From: Prevotella sp.
GTDB taxonomy: Bacteria > Bacteroidota > Bacteroidia > Bacteroidales > Bacteroidaceae
NCBI GenBank assembly: GCA_022769285.1
Contig: JALEKD010000041.1
Span: 1-38,150 of the forward strand
Direction of reading: 5' to 3'
Length of the DNA: 38,150 nucleotides
Positions 15,320 to 23,807 of this stretch are shown here, one piece after another. How positions within the stretch are numbered: the stretch's first letter is position 1; the number at the start of each line of letters is the position of its first letter. Under the pieces are notes generated by a model, which did not search any database, had not been told where the DNA came from, and saw only the letters and a program-made list of their open reading frames with translations. Both the position numbers and the translations under genes were made by a program.

Positions 15320-17404
15320 CTACTTACTGGTAGATACCTGCTTGATGACACTATAGGCGTTGTAGATGCCCAACTCACCAGCACGGCTCAGGTCACTAAT
15401 GCCAGCCGAGCGGTTGCCATTCTTCACATAAGCCACCCCACGGTTAAAGTAGGCTTCAGCCAGGTAGGCATCCAGGCTGATAGCCCGCGTGTAGTCGTCT
15501 ATGGCATTGGTGTATTCGCCCTGCGAGGCATAAAGATTGGCCCGGTCATAATATAGGTAGGCGTTCTGCGGGGCCAAGGCAATAGCGCGGTCTAAGTCGA
15601 CCCTCACACGGAGCATGCGGGCAGCCGCATCGGCCACCTGGACGCCATGCGTACGGTCAAACTCATTAATGAGATGCTGGCAAACGGCGCGCTGCCAATA
15701 GGCCATAACCGACAGAGTGTCAGACTGAAGCACTACCGTAAGGTCGCTGATGGCTGCATCAAAATCCTGTACCACCGAGTAAACCACAGCCCTGCGCATC
15801 AGTGGACGCCGTGCGCTGGCCACACGGGGAGCCTTCTCTATGATGGCCGTAAGCGAGTCGGCCAGGTGGAAGAAGGCTTGCGACTGGGCCTCGGTAAGCT
15901 GGGGCGGATTGCAAGTTACATATATCTTATGCCCGGCAGCCTCGTGGGTGGCCGCGGTATTAAACGCCTCGACATCGCGGTCAAATGCCTGGTACGAGTT
16001 CACTCCATTATTGTACTTGAAGAACGACAGGGCGTACATCGGCATAAACTCCACATCCACTGTCCGGTTCTGCACTTTGCCGCGGAAAGCGCTCTTGTAC
16101 TCCTGACCCGTAGTATTCTCGTCGGGCACCACCAGACTGGTGTACTTCTCAGGATCTATCTCGCTGCGCTTACGCATTTCGCGGCGTTTGTTCTTACTCC
16201 AACGCGGCTGGATGCCCAGGTGCTTGTTCATCTGTGCCTTGAAGATGCGGAACTCGTCCATCTCGGCCTTGGCGGTCATTCCGAGCCTACGGTAAGCCTT
16301 TGCCCTATACGACAAACCTGTCCAGAAATTAGGGAATTGGGCTATTACCGTACTGTAATCACGGATGGCAGCACGCAAATTGCCCGTCCGGTCGTGCAGC
16401 AGGGCACGGTTAAAGATGGCCAAGTAGTCGTGGGGCTCCATGTGGATAACGTAGTCAAAGTCGGAGATGGCACGGTTATCATCGCCCAACTGCATACGCA
16501 ACTGACCACGGTTATAGTGAGCGATAAAGTTGTTAGGATCCAGGTCGAGCGCCATGTCATAATCGGCCATGGCACCACGCAGATTGTTGTAGTTGTAACG
16601 GGCCAAGGCGCGGTTCACATAATTTCCCGCCACCTTGGGCTTCAGATGGATAGCCTTGCTCAGGAACTTATCGGCGTCCCGCCATTCGTGCCGCGCCAAG
16701 CTGATGTACGAACGTGTAGACCATGAGTCGCCGTCGTAGGGGTCTATCGCCAGACTCTTGTCAAGCCATTTAGCCGCTTCGGTAGTATCTTTCTCCTTGA
16801 GATAGACCTCAGCATTAAGCGAATAGGCGTTGGCAAACTTGGACCACTTACTGACAATAGTGTCCAGATCCAGGTGAGCCTGCTTATAGTCCTTGTTATT
16901 CATACGGCAAAGCACCCGGTTGAACCAGTAGTTACGCTGGTCGGGATTAAGACGTATGGCGCGGGTGTAGTCGGCTATGGCCTCGCTGTACTTGTTCTGC
17001 CGAACCTGCGAGATAGCCCTCAGGTCGTACAGTCCATCGATATATGGATTAAGCCTGATGGCCTGCGACACATCATGCACGGCTCCGCTGAAATCCTCCA
17101 AGCAGAACTTGGCTATTCCCCGGTACTGCCACGGACGGTACAGGTACGGCTTGAGAACTATTACTTGGTTAAAATATTGGATGGAGAGTACATAGTCCTC
17201 GTAATGCAGGGCTACCTCACCGCTCAGCATCAGCCTGTCGGTGTTATACTGAGCTCGCAGAGGTGAGAGGACTGCCAACAGCAGCAACCATGTCACCGCC
17301 AAGCGCTTACCACGAGCCACACTACTGGCCAAGGCCCTCAGCCCCATGCGCAGCATGCTTCCCGCTACTCCCGTCATTGCCCGTAACATCATTGCCATTG
17401 TCAT
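15320..17404 (-). CDS. Exported tetratricopeptide repeat protein
   Basis: A 694-residue protein with an N-terminal hydrophobic export segment (LAVTWLLLLAVLSPLRAQ, about residues 35-52) and many TPR units. Two clusters are visible. The first covers about 60-380 (motifs such as YSEAIADYTRAIRLNPD, RGAMADYDMALDLDPNN, NRAISDFDYVIHMEPHD). The second covers about 560-690 (YTNAIDDYTRAISLDAYLAEAYFNRG). A non-TPR stretch at about 390-540 separates them. TPRs are protein-binding scaffolds; the partner is unknown. Several in-frame ATGs (codons 1, 3, 5, 6, 10, 17, 20) make the exact start uncertain. The order thrS-TPR-def-ruvX is, as I recall, common in Bacteroidales. Confidence 0.85.
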   Translation of the reverse strand: MTMAMMLRAMTGVAGSMLRMGLRALASSVARGKRLAVTWLLLLAVLSPLRAQYNTDRLMLSGEVALHYEDYVLSIQYFNQVIVLKPYLYRPWQYRGIAKFCLEDFSGAVHDVSQAIRLNPYIDGLYDLRAISQVRQNKYSEAIADYTRAIRLNPDQRNYWFNRVLCRMNNKDYKQAHLDLDTIVSKWSKFANAYSLNAEVYLKEKDTTEAAKWLDKSLAIDPYDGDSWSTRSYISLARHEWRDADKFLSKAIHLKPKVAGNYVNRALARYNYNNLRGAMADYDMALDLDPNNFIAHYNRGQLRMQLGDDNRAISDFDYVIHMEPHDYLAIFNRALLHDRTGNLRAAIRDYSTVIAQFPNFWTGLSYRAKAYRRLGMTAKAEMDEFRIFKAQMNKHLGIQPRWSKNKRREMRKRSEIDPEKYTSLVVPDENTTGQEYKSAFRGKVQNRTVDVEFMPMYALSFFKYNNGVNSYQAFDRDVEAFNTAATHEAAGHKIYVTCNPPQLTEAQSQAFFHLADSLTAIIEKAPRVASARRPLMRRAVVYSVVQDFDAAISDLTVVLQSDTLSVMAYWQRAVCQHLINEFDRTHGVQVADAAARMLRVRVDLDRAIALAPQNAYLYYDRANLYASQGEYTNAIDDYTRAISLDAYLAEAYFNRGVAYVKNGNRSAGISDLSRAGELGIYNAYSVIKQVSTSK

Positions 17405-17473
17405 TATCCTTCATACATTGGTGTCCCTATCTATACCGACCTCTATCCGGAACACCTATAGAGGCCACGGCAC

Positions 17474-18037
17474 TCAGCGCCGTACCGGCTTGGTACGGTA
17501 AGCACACCGATACTTACCCTGAGTAAGCGCCTTGAGTTTGCTTCGTATCAACTGCTTGCGCAGGGGCGACAGGCGGTCTACAAACATCGTTCCCTCCAAG
17601 TGGTCGAACTCATGCTGCATCACCCGAGCCAGGTAACCGTCCACCCATTCGTCATGGGGGCACATATCCTCATCAAGGTAAGTTACGTGGATACGTGTAG
17701 GACGAACCACGGACTCATGGATACCGGGAATACTGAGGCACCCTTCTTCCATGCTCTCCTTCTTAGAGTCCTCATCGTACTCCACAATGTGCGGGTTGAT
17801 AAAGGCATGACGGTAGTTGGCATACTCAGGAAATTCCTCCTTGAGCACGTCCAGGTCTATCACTACCAGCCTAATGGCCAAGCCCACCTGGGGAGCCGCC
17901 AGCCCTATTCCCTCTGACGCATCGAGGGTCTCGTACATATTCAGGATAAGTTCCTTCAGACTGGGGTACTCTGGGGTGATGTCCTCGGCCACCTTGCGAA
18001 GCACAGGTTGCCCATATATATAAATAGGTAATATCAT
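17474..18037 (-). CDS. def: Peptide deformylase
   Basis: A 187-residue metalloenzyme that removes the formyl group from nascent proteins. Motif 1 GIGLAAPQVG is at residues 43-52, motif 2 EGCLSIPG has metal ligand C100, and motif 3 QHEFDHLEG has ligands H142 and H146 with catalytic E143. The length is usual, with a short basic C-terminal extension. It lies 28 nt after ruvX and 69 nt before the TPR gene. Confidence 0.97.
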   Translation of the reverse strand: MILPIYIYGQPVLRKVAEDITPEYPSLKELILNMYETLDASEGIGLAAPQVGLAIRLVVIDLDVLKEEFPEYANYRHAFINPHIVEYDEDSKKESMEEGCLSIPGIHESVVRPTRIHVTYLDEDMCPHDEWVDGYLARVMQHEFDHLEGTMFVDRLSPLRKQLIRSKLKALTQGKYRCAYRTKPVRR

Positions 18038-18065
18038 AAAAACAAAAATTATAACTATCCGGGGC

Positions 18066-18479
18066 CTACTTACGCGCGTTCATCCAGTCCTGCAGAATGA
18101 TAGTAGCGCTAATCTCGTCTACCAGCCCCCGGTTCTCCCTCCGGACTTTCTTGCGAACGCCACTGTCCAGTATCGCCTGGTGCGCCAGCACCGAGGTGAA
18201 CCTCTCGTCATAAAACTCGACAGGTATCTCAGGGCGCTTTTGCCTCCACTGAGCCACAAAGAGCTCCACCCGTGCCAGGTTCTCGCTCGGGGCGCCATTA
18301 GTCTGCATGGGCTTGCCCACCACGATACGCTCTACGGGTTCGCGGGCGATGTATGTTTCCAGGAAGTCGAACAACTGAGATGTAGAAACAGTGGCCAACC
18401 CGTTGGCGATTATCTGCAACGGGTCAGTCACTGCTATTCCTGTGCGTTTCTTACCATAATCGATAGAAAGAACACGCAT
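18066..18479 (-). CDS. ruvX: Holliday junction resolvase-like / pre-16S rRNA nuclease (YqgF family)
   Basis: A 137-residue RNase H-fold protein. The first acidic motif is in MRVLSIDYGKKRTGIAVTD (D7), followed by VVGKPMQTNG (about 53-62), EFYDERFTSVLA (about 88-99) and a C-terminal VDEISATIILQDWM with the last acidic residue. In E. coli YqgF/RuvX matures the 16S rRNA 5' end; a junction-resolvase role was proposed from fold. Co-directional with def and 8 nt after the SPOR lipoprotein gene. Confidence 0.93.
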   Translation of the reverse strand: MRVLSIDYGKKRTGIAVTDPLQIIANGLATVSTSQLFDFLETYIAREPVERIVVGKPMQTNGAPSENLARVELFVAQWRQKRPEIPVEFYDERFTSVLAHQAILDSGVRKKVRRENRGLVDEISATIILQDWMNARK

Positions 18480-18487
18480 ACTATATT

Positions 18488-18979
18488 TTACTTTTTAAAG
18501 AGAAGCCAGGCATCGTGGTAGTTACCGGCACGGAACTGGTTGCGGCTCTGTACGGCAGCAGCCTTGTCGGCGAAAGTGGTAGCTACAACACGATACATGC
18601 CACGGGTAGGGTTGAGAACTATCTGAGCCTGATAACCGGCAGCCTTGAGCGTGTTCTGCAAGCCCTCGGCGTTAGCCTTGAGAGAGAAAGAGCCAACAAC
18701 CACGCTGTAGTTCTGCAGACCGGCACCGCTTACAAGTGTAACATCCTCGGTACGTACATTGGCATTGTCTACATTGTCAACTACGGTAGTCTCCGTAGCA
18801 GGTTTCTCCACGATGGGAGCTACCACCGGAGCCTGAGTCTCGGGCTGGGTAGCCACCTGCTGTTCCTGGGCCCTTGCCTTATCGTATGCCTTCTTGAATG
18901 CGCTATCCTTGCTTGAGCCACAGCTTGCCATAACCAGCGCTGCGCAGAGTGTCGCACACATTACTAAACTTTTTTTCAT
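18488..18979 (-). CDS. SPOR-domain lipoprotein
   Basis: A 163-residue predicted lipoprotein. The signal peptide MKKSLVMCATLCAALVMASC ends in a lipobox with the acylated cysteine at residue 20. A linker rich in alanine, glutamate, proline and valine follows (about 30-85). The C-terminal SPOR domain (about 90-163) starts QNYSVVVGSFSLKANAEGLQ and includes YRVVATTFADKAAAVQSRNQ. SPOR domains bind denuded glycan strands at the division site. ATG 18979 is chosen because it yields the signal peptide. It heads the ruvX-def run and faces the divergent YtxH gene. Confidence 0.88.
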   Translation of the reverse strand: MKKSLVMCATLCAALVMASCGSSKDSAFKKAYDKARAQEQQVATQPETQAPVVAPIVEKPATETTVVDNVDNANVRTEDVTLVSGAGLQNYSVVVGSFSLKANAEGLQNTLKAAGYQAQIVLNPTRGMYRVVATTFADKAAAVQSRNQFRAGNYHDAWLLFKK

Positions 18980-19149
18980 AATTGCGTAAGCTATTTTGAG
19001 ATTAATTACTGTCTTTGAATTTGTTGCGAAATTACAAAATATCTTGCACAAAAAGTGTGTTTGCCCGCATAAAGTTTGTTAAAAGCGTCAAAAGCAACAC
19101 TTTTAACAAAAAATGTCTACTTTTTTATGGCCATTATATTTTCTTTTCT

Positions 19150-19157
19150 TACATTTG
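19150..19157 (+). promoter_or_regulatory. Possible -7 box of the YtxH cassette
   Basis: TACATTTG followed by C matches TAnnTTTG, 59 nt before the cassette's first ATG. The -33 region about 20 nt upstream is T-rich (TTTTTTATG) but lacks a clean TTTG. Partial match in a 237-nt divergent intergenic region. Confidence 0.4.
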
Positions 19158-19216
19158 CCAATGGTATTGGTACTACCAACGCCACAGACATTATTAATCC
19201 TAAAAAAATAAGACGT

Positions 19217-19435
19217 ATGAAAACATTAGGTTACATTGGAGCATTCTTAGGAGGCGCTCTCGCCGGTGCCGCCTTAGGCTTGATTTTGGCTCCTGAGAAA
19301 GGCGAGGACACCCGCAAGAAGATTTCGGGCGCCGTTGACGATTTCTGCAAGAAGCACGACATCAACCTGAGCCGTAAGCAGGTTGAAGACCTGGTAGACG
19401 ACATCAAGGACGCTGCTGGCGACGCTATAGACTAA
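19217..19435 (+). CDS. YtxH-domain small envelope protein
   Basis: A 72-residue protein. It has an N-terminal glycine-rich transmembrane helix (IGAFLGGALAGAALGLILAP, residues 7-26), then the YtxH signature APEKGEDTRKKI and a charged helical tail (VEDLVDDIKDAAGDAID). YtxH proteins are usually stress-linked envelope proteins of unknown mechanism. ATG 19217 was chosen because the open frame upstream is AT-rich and not protein-like. It is followed after 11 nt by a second membrane protein, so the three genes form one unit. Confidence 0.85.
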   Translation: MKTLGYIGAFLGGALAGAALGLILAPEKGEDTRKKISGAVDDFCKKHDINLSRKQVEDLVDDIKDAAGDAID

Positions 19436-19446
19436 CACGGGTGCGC

Positions 19447-19797
19447 ATGTTCTCCAATGACAGAAACATCGAGACGATAGGACAGCTGGTCGAAGCCATC
19501 AAGCACTACATCGGCCTGCGTGGCGAGTACATCAAGCTCAACGTAGTTGACAAGGTGGTACGGCTGCTTACCGTGGCCACCATCAGCGTCATCATCGCTG
19601 TGCTGCTCATGCTAACCCTCATCTACCTATCGTTTGCCGTGGCTTATGCCCTTGCCTCCGTCATGGGTACGGCGATGGCCTTTGGCCTGGTAGCGGGCTG
19701 CTACTTCATGGGTCTGCTGCTATGCCTGGCTTTCCGCAAACAATGGATAGAGCGCCCCTTAGTAAGATTTCTGGCAAGTATATTAATGGAGAAATAA
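19447..19797 (+). CDS. Holin-like / Actinobacterial-holin-X type membrane protein
   Basis: A 116-residue protein with a soluble N-terminal helix (ETIGQLVEAIKHYIGLRGEYIKLN), two long hydrophobic segments (about 46-70 and 76-100, split by a short ASVMGTAMA turn) and a short C-terminus. The pattern resembles phage_holin_3_6/holin-X proteins found next to YtxH genes in Bacteroidota. No phage genes are nearby, so lysis is unlikely and a membrane or stress role is more plausible. ATG 19447 is used; GTG 19441 is two codons upstream. Confidence 0.75.
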   Translation: MFSNDRNIETIGQLVEAIKHYIGLRGEYIKLNVVDKVVRLLTVATISVIIAVLLMLTLIYLSFAVAYALASVMGTAMAFGLVAGCYFMGLLLCLAFRKQWIERPLVRFLASILMEK

Positions 19798-19800
19798 GCT

Positions 19801-20082
19801 ATGACCAACGACAGCGCATCTACTTCATACAACTCGCTCGCTGAGATAAGGGCCCGACGCGACGCGCTGGGCAAGGAGATAGAGGCCGACAGCCAGCAGA
19901 TTAAGAAACTATGGGAACAGCTCTTTGCCAAGGACGAGCCCGAGGCTTACGCTACACCCTCGAAGCGCCTCAACCGACTGCTTTCTACTGGAGTAGGCAT
20001 GTTCGATGCTGCCCTGCTCGGCTGGAAACTTTACCGTAAGTTTAGTGGCAAACCGCTATTCTCTAAAAAACGGAGGTGGTAA
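19801..20082 (+). CDS. Small hypothetical protein of the YtxH cassette
   Basis: A 93-residue, charged protein with no signal peptide. It has a predicted helical N-terminal half (SLAEIRARRDALGKEIEADS, about 12-31, then QQIKKLWEQLF), a hydrophobic patch around LSTGVGMFDAALLGWKLY and a very basic end (FSKKRRW). I do not recognise a domain. It starts 3 nt after the holin-like gene and ends just before a strong hairpin, which supports it as a real third member. Confidence 0.75.
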   Translation: MTNDSASTSYNSLAEIRARRDALGKEIEADSQQIKKLWEQLFAKDEPEAYATPSKRLNRLLSTGVGMFDAALLGWKLYRKFSGKPLFSKKRRW

Positions 20083-20101
20083 CCACACCACCTATATGTA
20101 T

Positions 20102-20137
20102 AATAAAGGGGAGCCCCGCCAAGGGTTCCCCTTTATT
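20102..20137. terminator. Bidirectional terminator after the YtxH cassette
   Basis: AATAAAGGGGAGCCC and GGGTTCCCCTTTATT pair over 15 bp with one wobble and a short CGCCAA loop. AT-rich sequence on both sides fits use by the cassette on the plus strand and pyk on the minus strand. Confidence 0.8.
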
Positions 20138-20241
20138 ATTTGGTAGCTGCCCTAACGGCGACCTGGTGCTCCAGGCGACGGGAGGGCATCGCGGCATGGC
20201 TGCGAGCCATTGCGACCACGCACCCAACCATCAGCCTTACA

Positions 20242-21690
20242 CTACTCAGCCATATCAGGCAGGTGGAACTCGTAAGACTTGTCGAACACCTGGCTCACAC
20301 GGTTTATTTCAAGGAAGGTAGCCCCACCGTTGACACCGATGCTACCACCCAGATAAGCTATCTTGTCCTCGTTCTTGATGTACCCCTTCTGCAAGAGCAT
20401 GCGCAAGGCCGCAGTGAAGAGGAAGAGCGAGCTGACGTGCTTCTTCTGATAGATGGGGATGACTCCGTAACTCAGGTTTAGCCACCGCTGTGTCTTCTCG
20501 TTGTTGTAACAGATGGCCAATACCGGCGTGGGGCCACGGAAGGCGGCTATGTCGCGTGCCGTCTGGCCCGTCTCGCTGGCCGTGATGATGCCGGCCACGC
20601 CCAACTTACGCGTAGAGTCGATGGCAGCATGGGCCAGAAACTCGCGCTGGGTACAGTCTTCGTTCAGAGGTACCTCGATGTCGTTGGCGCGTATCTTGTC
20701 CTTCTCAGCCTGTTCGGCTATGGCCGCCATGGTCTTCACGGCTTCCAGGGGATACTTGCCTGAGGCTGTCTCGCCACTCAGCATGAGCGCATCGGTACGA
20801 TAGTAGATGGCGTTGGCTATATCGGTCACCTCGGCACGGGTGGGCCGTGGGTTATTTATCATCGTGTGCAGCATCTGCGTAGCCACGATGACCGGCTTCT
20901 TCTTGAGCACACACTTGCGGATTATCATGCGCTGTATGCCGGGTATCCGCTCGATGGGTACCTCGATGCCCAGGTCGCCACGGGCTATCATGATGCCATA
21001 CGAGGCATCGATTATCTCGTCTATGTTATCCACGCCCTCCTGGTTCTCTATCTTCGAGATTATCTTGATGTCGCTTCCGCGCTCATCGAGCATCTGCTGT
21101 ACGGCGCGCACATCGGCGGCGCTGCGCACGAACGAGTGGGCGATGAAGTCTATATCCTCGTCGATAGCCAGGTTGATGTTGCGCTTGTCCTTCTCAGTCA
21201 GCGCGGGCAAATCTATGTGTACGCCCGGCACATTGACGCTCTTGTGGGCACCCAGCACCCCATCGTTTTGCACCTGAGCCACCAGCATGGGGCCCTCCTG
21301 CTCCATGACGACCATATCGAGCAGTCCGTCGTCAAAGAGGACATGGTCGCCCTCGCTCACGCTTTTCGTGAAGTCTGGATAGGTCACGTTGATAATGTCA
21401 TGGGTGGTGTCCATCTCCGGGCGACCAAATATCTTGACCACATCGCCCCGCTTGTAACTTATGGGAGCAGCCACATTGGTAGTGCGAACCTCGGGACCCT
21501 TGGTATCTATGAGCAGGGCAAGGTGGGGCGACACCTCGCGCGTGTTGCGTATTATCGTACGGATGCCATCGGGGGTGGCGTGGGCGGTATTCATACGTAC
21601 TACATTCATGCCGGCAAAGAACAGCTTACGCAGAAAGTCTACATCGCACCGCCGGTCGCTTATTGAGCATACTATCTTGGTCTGTTTCAT
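20242..21690 (-). CDS. pyk: Pyruvate kinase
   Basis: A 482-residue glycolytic enzyme making pyruvate and ATP from phosphoenolpyruvate. Markers are MNVVRMNTAHATPDG (about 28-42), LLIDTKGPEVRTT (about 59-71), ISKIENQEGVDNIDEII with the catalytic lysine region, GIMIARGDLGIEVP and DALMLSGETASGKYPLEAV. The C-terminal regulatory domain is present (ITASETGQTARDIAAFRG). The full length is typical. The RMNTAHA form of the usual RLNFSHG motif is, as I recall, common in Bacteroidota. It is probably monocistronic, with the nitroreductase 48 nt upstream. Confidence 0.96.
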   Translation of the reverse strand: MKQTKIVCSISDRRCDVDFLRKLFFAGMNVVRMNTAHATPDGIRTIIRNTREVSPHLALLIDTKGPEVRTTNVAAPISYKRGDVVKIFGRPEMDTTHDIINVTYPDFTKSVSEGDHVLFDDGLLDMVVMEQEGPMLVAQVQNDGVLGAHKSVNVPGVHIDLPALTEKDKRNINLAIDEDIDFIAHSFVRSAADVRAVQQMLDERGSDIKIISKIENQEGVDNIDEIIDASYGIMIARGDLGIEVPIERIPGIQRMIIRKCVLKKKPVIVATQMLHTMINNPRPTRAEVTDIANAIYYRTDALMLSGETASGKYPLEAVKTMAAIAEQAEKDKIRANDIEVPLNEDCTQREFLAHAAIDSTRKLGVAGIITASETGQTARDIAAFRGPTPVLAICYNNEKTQRWLNLSYGVIPIYQKKHVSSLFLFTAALRMLLQKGYIKNEDKIAYLGGSIGVNGGATFLEINRVSQVFDKSYEFHLPDMAE

Positions 21691-21738
21691 CCTTATTGTT
21701 GTCTTGCGTGTTATACTTTATTATATATATAGCCTTTC

Positions 21739-22377
21739 TCACTTGCTCTCCCATCCCACAGGATGGTTTATCAGGGTCACCTGCGTGGCTGCCAGTCCTA
21801 AGGCTGCGTGCAGGGCCTCGGCATCCATCGTGGCCCGGGGCACGGTGGCCAGTCCCAGCGCTGTACAGGCCAGACATATATTCTGCGACACGTAGCCGGC
21901 ATCTACCAGCCCCATCCGTGCGGCAGCCTGGTCATCGGCTATCTTGGCAAACCGGGCACGGTCGCTCACCAGCACCAACATCAGCGGAGCCGAAGCCACT
22001 GCCGTCTGCCGGCCAGCCACCATGGGGCGCAGGTCGGCCGTAGATACGCGCACCAGGCGGTTGGCCTGGCGGTCAAAGCGGTAGGCGCCATCGGCCCTTA
22101 CTACATAGACGTCTATATCCTGGGCATTGAGGGCCGAGGGAGCAGTAGACATCTGCTGGGCGGTACGGTTATAGCCACACGCAGCCCACAGCAGCTGCGA
22201 CAGCAGGGGCAGACCCACGGGGGCCGACTGATAGCTGCGCACGGAGTGGCGCTGTTGGAGCGCATCAAACAGGGTCATCTCGACTTTCTTGTTGGGAACG
22301 GGGAGGCTTATCTCGCCCTGGGCCATGGCCGAGAGACTGAGCGAAACCAGCAGGACTGCTACGAGTATCTTCTTCAT
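21739..22377 (-). CDS. Exported nitroreductase-family protein
   Basis: A 212-residue protein with a clear signal peptide (MKKILVAVLLVSLSLSAMAQ) followed by a nitroreductase/SagB-type fold. FMN-binding candidates are the LQQRHSVRSY segment (about 40-49), LLWAACGYNRTA (about 63-74) and the C-terminal GLATVPRATMD stretch. Nitroreductases are normally cytoplasmic, so an exported form is odd; in this phylum similar secreted members exist, with unknown substrates. A TAATTTTG box on the minus strand (22407-22414) may be its -7 element. Confidence 0.85.
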   Translation of the reverse strand: MKKILVAVLLVSLSLSAMAQGEISLPVPNKKVEMTLFDALQQRHSVRSYQSAPVGLPLLSQLLWAACGYNRTAQQMSTAPSALNAQDIDVYVVRADGAYRFDRQANRLVRVSTADLRPMVAGRQTAVASAPLMLVLVSDRARFAKIADDQAAARMGLVDAGYVSQNICLACTALGLATVPRATMDAEALHAALGLAATQVTLINHPVGWESK

Positions 22378-22533
22378 ATTAACCTGATGATATATGATTA
22401 TGAGTGCAAAATTACATCAAATCTGAGATATAAAAGAAGTAAGGACGGAAAATATCGCTGCCGTGGCCATGTTTTTTCGGCAGCCATCTACCCTACCAGT
22501 CATGGCGAGCCCAGGGGGCACGGGGGCCGAGGC

Positions 22534-23625
22534 TCACGGCTCCTCAAACTCTAACTCGCCCTCCATCCACTCAGGATGGGCGCGCAGGTCGGTCTCGCTG
22601 AGGGGATTGGACACGGACAGCCCCAACAGCCGTATGGGTCTGACGGCCGAGTACGCCACCTGGGCCAACAGTCGCTTGGCCAGTGGCAGGATGGCTGTCT
22701 TGGAGGTAAGCATGGCGGCCGATGTGGCACGCTTGCTCACCACACTGAAGTCGGCATACTTGACCTTCAGCGTAAGGGTCTTGCCCTCGAAGCGGGCCTC
22801 GTGTATGCGGCCCACCAGTTCGAGCACGATGTGGTAGAGCTCGATGATGAGCGTAGAGCGCAGGGCTATGTCCTGCATGAAGGTGCGCTCGCAGCCCACC
22901 GACTTCCTGGCATAGTCGGTAACCACGGGGCGCAGGTCTATGCCCCTCGCGAAGTCGTAGTAGATACGCCCGGCCTTGCCAAACACCTCTTCCAGGTGGG
23001 TACACGACACCTCGCGCAGCTGGATGCCTGTAAATATGCCCATGCGGTGCATGCGTGCGGCGGTCTTGGGGCCCACGCCCCAAAAATCCTCGATGGGCAG
23101 CCGGGCTATGAAGTCGAGCGCGCGGTCGGGGTGTATCACGCAGAGTCCATCGGGCTTGCGGTAGTCGCTGGCCACCTTGGCCAGGAACTTATTGTACGAC
23201 ACACCGGCCGAGGCGGTCAAGTTCAGTTCTGCGCGTATGCTCTCCTTGATTTCGCGGGCTATGTCTACCGCCAGGGCGATGCCCTTCTTGTTATGGGTTA
23301 CGTCCAAGAATGCCTCGTCGATAGACAGGGGCTCTATCTGGTCGGTGTATCGCTCGAAGATGGCATGTATCTGGGCCGATACCTGGGCATAGTAGTCGTG
23401 GCGCGTGGGCACTATGATGAGCCGGGGACACAGGCGCTTGGCCATCAGTATCGACTGGGCCGAGTGTACACCGTAGCGGCGGGCCTCGTAGCTGGCCGTG
23501 CTGACCACGCCGCGCTCGCCGTCGAACCCCACGGCGACGGGCTTGCCGCGGAGCGAGGCATCGTCGCGCTGCTCGACCGCTGCAAAGAAAGCATCCATGT
23601 CTACATGTATTATCTTGCGCTCCAT
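22534..23625 (-). CDS. dinB: DNA polymerase IV (Y family)
   Basis: A 363-residue translesion polymerase. The palm acidic residues are D9 (HVDMDAFFAAVEQRD) and D103-E104 (EPLSIDEAFLD). SYEARRYGVHSAQS gives the fingers motif, DFWGVGPKTAARMHRMG the helix-hairpin-helix thumb, and the little-finger domain ends with RPIRLLGLSVSNL-like sequence. ATG 23625 gives the standard start; the 17 codons upstream do not look like coding sequence. A TAACTTTG box ends only 9 nt before this ATG, so any transcript from it would be nearly leaderless. Confidence 0.95.
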   Translation of the reverse strand: MERKIIHVDMDAFFAAVEQRDDASLRGKPVAVGFDGERGVVSTASYEARRYGVHSAQSILMAKRLCPRLIIVPTRHDYYAQVSAQIHAIFERYTDQIEPLSIDEAFLDVTHNKKGIALAVDIAREIKESIRAELNLTASAGVSYNKFLAKVASDYRKPDGLCVIHPDRALDFIARLPIEDFWGVGPKTAARMHRMGIFTGIQLREVSCTHLEEVFGKAGRIYYDFARGIDLRPVVTDYARKSVGCERTFMQDIALRSTLIIELYHIVLELVGRIHEARFEGKTLTLKVKYADFSVVSKRATSAAMLTSKTAILPLAKRLLAQVAYSAVRPIRLLGLSVSNPLSETDLRAHPEWMEGELEFEEP

Positions 23626-23715
23626 TGGCCTAACAAAGTTACTATTTTTACGCCACATCATGGACATAACGGGCAAAAAGATGATGGCTCTACCCGAAGA
23701 AAATGTGCGCGCAGC

Positions 23716-23746
23716 TTGGCCAAGCTTGATAATCTCCGTAATTTTG
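23716..23746 (+). promoter_or_regulatory. Promoter of the SprT-like gene
   Basis: TTG (23716-23718), a 20-nt spacer and TAATTTTG (23739-23746) match the Bacteroidota consensus apart from a shortened -33 box. The start would be near 23753, about 55 nt before the ATG. Confidence 0.5.
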
Positions 23747-23807
23747 TACCCTCAGAGTGCCACTGACCATCGCGCTACCACTGGCGGCGGCACCCACCAT
23801 CAGCATT

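Noticed and set aside
19447..19797. Prophage remnant, suggested by the holin-like protein
   Set aside because: No integrase, structural, endolysin or attachment-site features are nearby, and both neighbours are envelope-type genes.
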